Under the pieces are notes generated by a model. The model worked only from the letters and a program-made list of their open reading frames with translations, made no database searches and was not told the DNA's origin. From assembly GCF_021764745.1 (NCBI RefSeq), contig NZ_JAETXX010000001.1, positions 496,001 through 560,000 of the forward strand: DNA of 64,000 nt, given 5' to 3'. The translations under genes were made by a program, and so were the position numbers. This document shows, piece after piece, positions 10,601 to 22,600 of this stretch; position 1 is the stretch's first letter, and every line of letters begins with the position of its first letter. This DNA is from Joostella atrarenae (GTDB lineage Bacteria > Bacteroidota > Bacteroidia > Flavobacteriales > Flavobacteriaceae).

Positions 10601-13600
10601 CATAAATGATCCAAATGATGAATTTATAATTAGTCAAGGAGCGGAAGGGAAATATATCTTTTTAGTTACTGATAAAAACAATTGTAATACATTTTCAAAT
10701 GAGGTTACAATCGCTTACAATCCTCCAATAACATGGAGTTTAGAAAGAACAAATTTAGGTTGTTTTCAATCCAATGATGGAATTATAAAAGTTAATCATG
10801 GTTCTAAGAATGGATATTCATTAACATATGTGCTTACTAAACCAGATGGTTCAACAGTAAATTCTTCAGATGGTAATTTTACAGGATTGGCAGCAGGAAG
10901 AAATTATGAAGTTACCGTAACTCAAAGTTATGGAAGTCAGACTTGTTCTACTTCAGATAAAATAACATTAACAGAGCCAGATAGATTAACAGCTTCTGCT
11001 GGAGTATCTAAATTACCTGGTTGTAATTCTAGTGATGAAACATTAGCAGAAGTTAGAATTACAAATCCGTTAGGAGGAACACCTCCATATACATATAGTT
11101 TTGATAACGGTTCTAGCTATGGGAATTCAGCAATAGGAAATCTATCTGCAAATACACACACATTATATGTTAAGGATAGTGAAGATTGTACTTTTCAAAT
11201 GACAGTTACAATTCCTAAACTACCTGTTGAGCCAACCGCAGAGGTAACTTATACTTATAATTGTGATGGTTCTGGTAATATAGTTTTAACGCCAAGTGTT
11301 CCAGATTATGAATATGATTATGATGTAAATGGAGTTCCTACAGATTCAGGAAGTACTTTAAATGTAAATGATTTACCTAATGGTGAGCATACAATTACTA
11401 TTCATTATAATAATCCAAATTATGTTACTTATTCTAATCTCTTAAATGAAGATTTTGGACAGGGAGCTAATACTTCTAGTCCATATATCGACCCTAAATA
11501 TTGTTATGAGTCGCAGTATCCAAACGATCCGAGTTCTTGTGATCCTGGGGGAACTAACAATAGAGAAATAAATGATGGAGAATATAGTGTTACTTCTAAA
11601 ATAGATCCAGGAAAAGGATTATTCTTAGGATGGATTTCTCCAAATGATCACACCGATCCTACTAACCCTAATGGTCGTTATATGGCGATTAACATTGGAG
11701 GTGTAGCTGGAGTTAATGGTGTAATTTTTAAGAAAAGAGTTTATGATGTAGTTCCAAATCAAGACATTAGTGTAGAGTTAGAAGCATTTAATTTAATTGG
11801 AGAAGGGACTACAAATAGGGATGATCCATTTTTAGTAATTCAATTAGTAGGAACAGATGGAGCTGTAATTGCTGAAACAAATACGGACCGAATTCCCAGA
11901 CATATCGATGCCAATACTTGGATTAATTATGCGGTTGAATTAAACCCTGGAAATAACGACGAATTAGATATTGTAATTAGAACACAAAATGACGAGGTTA
12001 GTGGGAATGATATTGCTATTGACGATATTCTTGCGTATCAAGTTCCAGAGAAATGTGATTTAACTGTAGATATTGATATTATTATTGATGGTGAAGGTTT
12101 TGCAGCTAATTTAAACGGAGTTACAGATGCTAGTTGTAGTGGTGAGAACGAAGGAGTTATAGAGTTTGAAGTTGAGAATTTCGATACTACAGAAGGATTT
12201 CAGTACTCGATTGATAATGGAGTTACTTGGTCTACAACGCAAACATCTTCTCCTCTTAAAATAGAAAACTTACCAGCTGGAAGTTATAATGTACAAGTAC
12301 GAGATGTAAGAGATACAGCTAATTGTGTAGCAGATTTTGATGCTACAATAGAAATGCCAGATCCTATCACAGTTTCTGCAAATGTGACTTCTCAAATGAC
12401 TTGTAGTAACAACTATACTGCTGTAATTACTGCAAAAGCAGAAGGTGGAGTAGGAGTTTACGAATATCAGTTAGAAAATACAGGAGGAATAGTAACTGCT
12501 TTCCAAGCAAATAATAAATTTACTATAACAGGAATTGCTAATGCTGGAGATTATACAATAACTGTTAAAGATGAAAATGGATGTGTTAGCCCTGTAGAGG
12601 CAAATGTTACTGTAAACCCTCCAAAAACTGTTGATTTTGATCTTTCTGCTGTAGAATGTTACAATGGAAAAAATGGAGAAATAACAGTTACAGTTAAAGA
12701 AGGTAACGGAAATTATCAGTTTAGTTTGGATAATAGCACTTGGCGTAATGCAAGTGCAGCTACACCATTATTATATACATTTAATAATCTTACTCCTGGA
12801 ACATATAATGTTTATGTAAAGGATGGGTCCGGATGTTCTGAAACAAAACAAATTAAAATTAATGAACAGCTAAGCTTATCGGTTTCTTCTCAAACTAATA
12901 TTTCATGTTTTGAAGATGCAGATGGTGCAGCTACAATTACAGTAGAATATTTTGAAACTTCTTATAGTTATACTTTAGATGGAGGAGCTCCAGTTTTAAA
13001 TTTAACTTCACCTTCATTTGATATAAGTTCATTGACAACAGGAAATCACCAAGTTGTAGTTTCTGATGGTAATGGTTGCTCAGAAGAGATCACTGTTTCT
13101 ATTGAAGAGCCTACAGCTAAACTTACTTCTTCGATTGTTGTTAAAGACATCACATGTACCAATAGTGGGAGTGTAAAAGTAACTGCTGAAAATGGTTGGG
13201 GTTCTTATTCTTATTTATTAGAGTCTACGGACGGAACTATTTCTGTAGGACCACAAAGCAATCGTACTTTTAATAATTTAACTGTTGAAACAGATTACAT
13301 AGTTACAACAATCGATGCAGGAGGATGTGAATCTAAAAATCCTTTTACACTTAAAAAAGCAGCATTGCCAGAAGTGACTGTTGCAGCTACTTCAGATTTA
13401 TGTTATGCTGATGGAGGCGTAAGTTTAACAGCTACAGCTACAGGAGGATTGGCTCCATATCAATATAAAATTAATGGTGGAGCATATCAAACGGCTAACG
13501 TTTTTAATAATTTGACTCCAGGTTCATATACTGTTGAGGTTACAGATGCTAACGGATGTTCTGCTACAAGTAGCACTCCAATAGTAATTAATGATAAAAT

Positions 13601-16600
13601 TGCAGCGAATGCTAACCTGATTAAAGATTTAGATTGTAGTGCTACAAATGATGCTGAAATTGAAGTAACTATTACAGATGGTTATCCAGGGTATACTTAT
13701 CAAGTACTTTTAGATGGAGCTTCTCAAGGAGCTGATGCTGCAGTTACTTCGAATCCGTTTACATATACAACTACATCTGTTGGTTCTTATACATTTTTAA
13801 TAACAGATACAGAAGGATGTACAGTTACAACAAATGCAGTTGTAGTTACAGAAAACACGCCAGCTACAGTTAATCCTTTAGTTACAGAGCCATTGTGTAG
13901 TGATAGTACTGATGGAGTGGTAGAATTACAAATTTCTGGAGGGAATGCTCCATATAGTATTGTTTTTAATGGAGGAACAGCATCCTCGCAAACTAAATAT
14001 GCAGGTCTTGCTGCTGGAACATATGCATACACAGTAACAGATGATAAAGGTTGTGTTACTAGTGGTAACGTTACAGTAAATGCTCCAGATCCTATTATTC
14101 CAGGAACAGTAAGCCTTGTTACAGATTACCGTTGTGACAATAGTTCAGCAACTATTCAATTGACAGGATATTCTGGAGGAACACCAGGAACTACTGGATA
14201 TCAATTTAGTATTGACGGAAATAATTTCCAAACTTCAGATACTTTTAGTACTGGAATTACTGCTGGAACATATACAATTACTGTAAAAGATGAGAACGGA
14301 TGTGAAGCTACTGCTTCTATCACTATAGATCCATTAAATAAACCAACAAAATTAGACTTTACTGCAACAGCACTTACATGTCCAGCTGTTCAGGCAGATG
14401 TTGAAGTTTCTGTTGTAGGAGGAAATACACCTTTTAATTATGAAATTACTGCTCCATCAGGAAGCGTAGTAGATAATGGAACAAATAATATATTTTCTAA
14501 TCTAGCAGTTGGAACGTACACTTTTAAAGTGACTGATGCTAAAGGTTGTGAAATAGTAGATACTTTTACTATTAACGATATCCCTAGAGTTGCAGTAAGA
14601 ATATCAGATTCTTCAGATGTAATTTGTAATGGAGCTTCTGACGGAGAATTTATTTTTGAAGTAAGCGATTTTGTTACTACGTATTCATACGATGTTACAG
14701 ATGGAGCATCGACTTCTATCGATTCTAATACGGGAATTTCGACAGCCACAAATACAATTTCAAATTTATCTGCTGGAACTTATACAGTTACAGTTACAGA
14801 TGAAACCACAAATTGTACTGTAGATACTTCAATTACAATTAAAGAACCAGTTGCATTAGACTTTGGAACCACAATTACTGATGTAACATGTCTTACTAAT
14901 GGATCAATAACTGTAAACGCAACTGATGGATGGGGTAGTTATGAATATCAATTATCAGATGCTGCAGGAACTACGGTTATTAAAGGATATCAAAAAAATA
15001 ATACGTTTACAAATATCGCTGCAGGAACATATACTGTTTTTGTAAAAGATGGAAAAGGTTGCGAAATAAGTAAACCAATTACTTTAGACCCTGCAACACC
15101 GCCATCTATTGCTATCGAAACTTCTTCTATTGTTTGCTATGACTCCACAAATAGAGCGTCATTAGACATTAGTGTAACGGGAGGAATAGCTCCATTTACT
15201 TATACAATAAATGGAGGAGAATCAAATGCTCTAACACTTACAGGTGGAACGTTTACAATTTCAGATCTATTACCTGGAACTTACAATATTGAAGTTATTG
15301 ATGCATACGGATGTACTTCTAGTGCTGTATCCACTACAATAGAGACTCAACTATCAGCTAGTAGTTTAATTACAAAAAGTTTAGATTGTACCGCTTCCCC
15401 TAATGCTGAGATACAAGTTACTCTAACAGGAGGTTACACTCCATACGCAGTTTATGAAGTAAGTACTGATGGAGGCTCAACTTGGCCTGTATCTAATACT
15501 TTTACAGGAAATATGTTTACATATAATCCAGCTTCTGAGGGGACATATTTGTTCAAAATAACAGATGCTCAAGGTTGTGAGGTAACAACTCAGAAGGAAA
15601 TAGCACCGATTTCTACTCCAGTAATTTCAAATGTCATCCCTACAAATGTTACTTGTAATGGTAGCGAAACAGGATCTTTAGAGGTTCAAATTGATAATTC
15701 TGTGGGAGTTTCTCCTTATACAATAGAGGTTTTTGAAGATGATGGCGCAGGAAACCCTGTAAATTCCAAAGGGACCCAAACTACTAATTTACCAGCGGGA
15801 GAATATATTGTTATTATAACAGATGCTAAAGGTTGTGAGTCAGCACCATTTAATGTTGAAATAACAGAATTAGCGCCTATTGCAGCAAATGCAGTAAAAG
15901 TTGATATCACCTGTGGCGGCGTAGGAGTAGGAATGAGTTTAGGATCTATAACTATAGATGCTACAGGAGGAACAGCCCCTTTTACATATGAAATAAGAAA
16001 AGATGATTATTCTTATTCTGATAGCCATAATACATCTTTAAGTTCAAATAGTCACATTTTCGATAATCTTAATTATGGTGATTATATTATAAGAGTTGAA
16101 GATGCTAATGGATGTGATTATACAGAAACAATAACTGTAGGAAATCCACCTAATTTAATACTATCAGCATCTACTATACCTGCATGTTTACCTGGAACAG
16201 GGATTATGACAGTAGAGGCAAATACTACAGATGGGAATCTAACTTCGGGAGATTTTTATTTTGCTACATATCCAAATGTAGACCCATTTTCTCCAACAAG
16301 TTCTAATTGGTATAAAGCCACAGATGACCCTAAAAACTTAGGATTTAATACAGCTTATACATTTACAAATTTAGATCCAGGAGTTAGTTATACATTTATA
16401 GTCCATGATGCAAATACAGGATGTGAATTTGTAGAGGAAGCTTCGGTAGATGTGGCGGCTAATTCATCATTAGTGGCTATTATAGATGCACAAAGTAATG
16501 TTACCTGTGTAAACGGAGGTGACGGTTCAGTAACTTTTACTGTCGACCCATCTTCAACAGATGCAACCTCTATTAATTATGAAATCTATGATAATAATAA

Positions 16601-19600
16601 TTATACAGGAACAGCCATAACAGGTTCTACTACAGAAGGAGTAGCAACCACACAAGGAGGGCTTGCTCCAGGAGAATATTATATTTATTTCGAAGAAATT
16701 GGAGGTACAAACTCAGGTTGTAGCAATGCTTCAGATACATTTATTATTAATGAATCTCCAAGAGCTTTAGAACTAACAGCTGCTGCAACAAATGATAATT
16801 GTGCTACAAATGCGGGTGTTATAACAGCAACAGCAAAATATGGTACAGCACCTTATGAATATCAGTTTTTAGATAGAACGGCTGCAATTCCAAGTGCAAC
16901 AGATGGAGGTTGGACTACCAACTCTACTGCAAATGTAGAAGCTGGAGACTATACGGTTTATGTAAAAGATGCTAATAATTGTATTAAAGAATATGATGTA
17001 TCGGTACTTTTAGATACAACTCCAACTATATCGGCAACTACAACCAACCAATGTACAGCTGCTGAGAGTAATTTCAATGTAACCCTAACATTGGGTACAG
17101 AAGGAGTTGCTCCATATTATGTAAGTGTTGATGGAGGAGCCTTTATTGAAGTAACAAACTTTACTAGTACCGGAAGCACACAAGGATATTCGTTAGTAAC
17201 TTCTGGCACACATATTTTTGAAATAAAAGACAGTAATGGCTGTGGAGAAATTATCTCTACGGAAGTATATGCTCCGTTAGATATAGAACCTTCAATTACT
17301 GCTTCAGAAACTTGCGTGCCAGGAAATTCTGGAGAAGTAACAATTACAGTAGCTGGTGGTTCAGGGAATTTCTCTTTTGAATTAATTGAAACAGGTGCAA
17401 CAAATACAACGGGTATTTTTACTGGTTTAGATGATAGTACATCATATAATTTTAATATAACAGATGTAGATTCTGGTTGTACTGAGCAAACCACAATTAC
17501 GTTACCAACACCAGTAGCGCCAACATTTGCTTTAGTAGGAACAGATATAAGTTGTAATGCAGGTAATGACGGAACAATAACTGTTAATCTAAATCCAGGG
17601 AATGTAGATGTACCATATACATACACATATGCCCTTAAAGGATCGGTAGCAGGAACTCCTGTAGCTAGTAATCATTTTGATGGTTTAGAAGCTGGAACTT
17701 ATGAGGTTACTGTTATTTCAAATAAAGGGTGTCAAACAACTAAAGAAATTACTTTAGGAGAGCCATCACAATTAGCCATCACTGCTTCAGCAAGCGCTTA
17801 TACTTGTGATGAGAGTGCTAGCGTTGTAACTGTAAATATTCTAGACGATGCCTCTGGAAACCCTTCAGGAACGGGACCTTATTTATACAGTTATGACGGA
17901 GGAGCTACTTTTAAATCAGAAAGTACATTTAGTGTAGCTTATGGTTCGCCTTCGGTTAGTGTAGTAGTAAAAGATGCTAATGGATGTGAAGATGATGTAT
18001 CAGTTACTATTCCAGCAATGCAAAAAGTTACTGCCTCTATTTCAACTAAACAAGGAATAGATTGTAGTAATGGTGAAGAAATTATATCAATTGATGTAAT
18101 AGGAGGATCCACAAATTATACATATACCGAATTGCCTAACGGAACGCCAGTAGCAGACCCAACAAATATTGTTATTACATCGCCTGGTAAATATGTTTAT
18201 GAAGTTTATGATACTACAACCAATTGTTCTGCTATTGTAGAACATACCGTTGCACCCTACGATTTAATAGGTGTTACAGTAGAGGTTACAGTAGACGAAA
18301 CGTGTAGCAATAGTAATGATGGAGAAATAACTGTAACAGTTACTGGGTATACAGGAACATTTAGTTATCAAATATTAGATAGTGCTGGAGGTTTTGTAAG
18401 TGGAGGTTCAGGAAATGAAACTGCAACTTCTGATCCTTATACCTTTATAGCTTCTTCAACATTAGACAGTGGAATCTATTCCGTACAAATAACAGAGACT
18501 GAAACTCCTTTATGTAGTGAAATCTCTAATAAAGTAACAATAGACGCTCCAGAAGAGATAGCTCTTCAATTAATATCGAACACCAATGCAAATTGTAATG
18601 AATCTAACGCTATTGTAACGGTTCAGGCAACAGGAGGAACAGCACCATACACTTATGAGGCAGTAGCTCAAGGAGCAGGAGAGCCTAATACTTTTACTTC
18701 GGATAACACGCTAGAATTAGATCCAGCAACGCCATCATGGGATATTTATGTTAAAGACTCTAAAGGATGTATTGTAATATCTCCATTAAATGTAAATGTT
18801 GCTACTGAAACTATTCCAGATATCACTTTATCCCTTGTTGATGAATGTGCTGTAGAAGGAGCATTCTCAATCGAAGCAACTTTAACAGATGCAGTAAATG
18901 TAGGAGTGCCTCCATATAGAATTAGTTTAAATGGAGCTCCTTTCCAAAATGTTACTGCATTCCCAGTAGTTTTCTCTGGATTAAAAGCACAATTACATTC
19001 AGTAGAAATAAAAGATATTAATGGGTGTGGAGAAACAGAAACACTTACCATTTTACCAGAATTAAAATTATCAGCCTCTGTGAATACACAACCTATCTGT
19101 GGAACAGGAGGAATAATAGATTATACAGTTTCTGGAGGATCTGGAACAAATACGGTAGAATTATTTAAAGCTGATGGAACTGGATCTGGAATTACTGCCA
19201 CTGGAAGTCAGTTTACAGCAGTTCCAGAAGGAAATTATATTGTAAGAGTAACAGACGGAACAACAAATTGTAGCAAGGAGCAAACAATTTCTCTTGAAGC
19301 TCCAACTCCAGTTGATTTTAACCTTGATAAGAAAGATATTTCCTGTCATGATGCAACAGATGGTTCTATAGAAGTATTATTAGATGCTTCGAACGATCAG
19401 CCTCCTTACACCTATAATTTATATGAAATAGATGCCCTTAATGGTAATTTAGTAAGTGGTGGCGTTGTTGCTACTCAAACAGGGAACAATACAGTGTTTA
19501 CTAATCTACCTGCTGGTTTTTACAGAGTTATCACTACTTCTAATAGAAGTTGTGAGGACATAAAAGAAATAGAAATTATTAACCCGCCTGCATTAGCAAT

Positions 19601-22600
19601 TAGCGCAGCGGTTACAGATAGTTGTGATCCAATTAATGGATATGACATTACGGTAACACTAACAGATATAGGAACACCTCCATATAGTTTAACGGTTAAT
19701 GGTGCTGTTAGAAATGTAACTTTTGAAACAGATGACACTTATGAAATCCATGGACTGAATCCTGGGAATCATACTATTGGGATAATTGATGCTAATGGTT
19801 GTTCTTATACCACAGCAACTGCGATTACTATTGTCCCATTAAATTTCAGTGCGCAAGTAACTACGTTGTTAGATTGTGAAATGCCAACGCCAGCTGGAAA
19901 TGCAGTAATTACTGTAGCTGACATAGCAGGATCTGGAGATTATGACTATTCTATTGTAGGACCAAACGGTGTAACTGGAACAGGATCTGCATCTGCAAAT
20001 ACTTTTACTTGGAATGGAGCTTCAGAAGCAGGAGATTATATTATAACGGTAACTGATACTAATGTTGGTTGTGCGATAGAAAAAACGGTAAATGTTCCTG
20101 AAAAACTATTTCCACAACTTTCTATAACTAAAGAGGATGTTACTTGTTATCAAGCAGAAAACGGAAGTATTACAGTTGCTGCAATAGATAATGGGACGGG
20201 GCCATTTACCTTTGAAATTACAGATATCGATGGTCTGACAGTTTCAGTAGCTCCAGATAATACAGCTCCAAGTTATGAAGCTACTTTTAGTGATCTAAAA
20301 GGAACTGAAGCAGGAACATCATATACAGTAACAGCAACGTCAACAACAAATGCTTGTACTGAAACGATTTCTGAAATAATTACACAGCCAACAGAAATAG
20401 TAGGACTTACTGCTTCTGTAGATCAGTTTACATGTACTCCAAGTACTAATATAAACTCTATTGCAAAAGTAATTGCAACTGCACCAATTGGAGGAACAGG
20501 AAACTTTAGGTATGAGTTTGTATACGATAATGGAACGCCAAGTGACCTTTCTGATGATAAAACACAGAATTCAACACGCTTAGAATATTTAGTCTCTAAT
20601 CCAATTGGAGGAGAAGTAACAGTAAGCGTATTTGATGAAAATGGCTGTTCTCCAGTAAGCACTTCTGTAACAATAGATCCTTATGTAGGATTAGATGCTT
20701 TAACAACAAACGTTATTCAGCCTACATGTAATACAGGAGATGGAGAAATTACAGTAAATGCTGTATTAGAATCGTCTATTGGTAGTGCAAACTTTATATA
20801 CGAAATACGTAAGCCAGATGGAAGTACAGAAGCTTCTTTACCTGTAAATGCTGATAATTATACATTCTCAGGTTTAAATAAAGGAAATTATGTACTTACT
20901 GTTACAAATGTTGCTACAGGTTGTCAATTAAAAACAACAGCGGCACTTAAAGATCCTAACACATTTGAAGTTGAGGTTGAAAAGATCCAAGATGTATTGT
21001 GTTTTGATTCTGAGACTGGAATTGTAGATGTTAAACTTATAGATGCTACTTATACTGGTAACTTTACTTGGAGTATTTATAATGCAGAAGATGATTCTTT
21101 CGTGAAATCTGGAAACCAAACTGATAATAGCGGAATTAATTTATTTGCAGGAGCTTATTATGTTGAAGTTTCGCAAACAGATACACCTTTCTGTAGCAAT
21201 AGAGCATATTTCACTATAAACCAATCAGAAAAACCATTAACACTTGATGCTGAGATTTCAAAATTCATCTCATGTACAGACAGTGGTGAAATTACAGCTT
21301 CGGCAACTGGAGGATATGGTTTCTTTGAGTATCAGTTAGTAGATGATTCTAACGGAAACGTACTTCAGTCATGGAGTGAGGATAATGTATTTGAATCACT
21401 TTCAGCAGGAACATATAATGTATATGTTAGAGATTATGAAGGATGTGATAATGTCTTCACAACATTATTACTTGAGCAGCCAAATACCATTGCAGCATCA
21501 GCAATTCAAGCAGATGTAATTCAATGCGAAGGAGAAACTACAGCAAGTATTACAGTAAATAGTGTTACTGGAGGAAGACCAGAGATAGATCCTTCAGCAA
21601 ACTATCTTTATATTTTAAACATTTTAGATGCTAGTGGAACTATTGTAAGTAGTAATGCTGCACAGACATCTAATACGTTTACAGGACTTCAAGAAGGAAA
21701 CTACAGTGTAACCGTAACAGATAACCATGGTTGTGATTCTGATACGAATCCTGTAACTATTACTGCGCCGAACGAAGTTGTTTCAGCATTAAGAATAGAT
21801 AAAAATAATACATGTAATACCGGTGCTACCCTAGAATTAACCGCTAGTGGAGGTACAGGAAGTGGATATGAATATAGTACTTCTGCAAACGGACCATGGG
21901 TTAGTATGGGAGGAAATAGTATTAATATTTCTGTACCACAACCAATCACTACGGAAGTAACACATCAATACTTTGTTAGAGACGGAAATCAATGTATTTC
22001 TGATGTTTCTAATGCAGTAGTAACGAAACCAATTCAACCGATAAAAATTACACCTACAGTAGTAACAGATGTGAGTTGTTATGCGGAAGCTACAGGATTT
22101 ATAAAAGTAGATGTTGCTGGTGGTTTAGGAGATTATTTATATACGTTATATGATGTCTCTGGAAGCGTAGTTGTGGTGCCTCAACAAGAAGAAAATACGT
22201 TTAGCAATTTGCCTGCTGGTGTATATTATGTTGGAGTTGAGAGTGGAGATTGTATTGCTGAAGAGCGTGTACAGATAGAAGAAGGAAATGAGTTAACTTC
22301 TAAGGAGCCTGTAATTACCAATCCTATGTGTTCTGATGATTTGGGTAGAATAGAACTTGAACTTCAAGGAGGTACAGGAGAGTATCAATATGCTATTTCT
22401 CCAAACCTAGATCAATTCCAAAGCAAAAATGTTTTTGAAGATTTAGAGCCTGGAACGTACACTATAATTGCTCAAGATTCTAAAGGATGTAATCCATTTG
22501 TTTATAAGAAAGAGATTAAAGCACCAAAAGCTATCTCCGCAAAAGCAAATATCTTAGAGAAGGAATTTTGTCAAGGTGATAAAACAGGAAGCTTTGAAAT

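Noticed and set aside
17117-17626. 169-codon antisense frame inside the adhesin
   Set aside because: A shadow of the repeat-coding strand (Ser/Thr/Val-rich), like the other antisense frames between 8.4 and 22 kb; no start signals.
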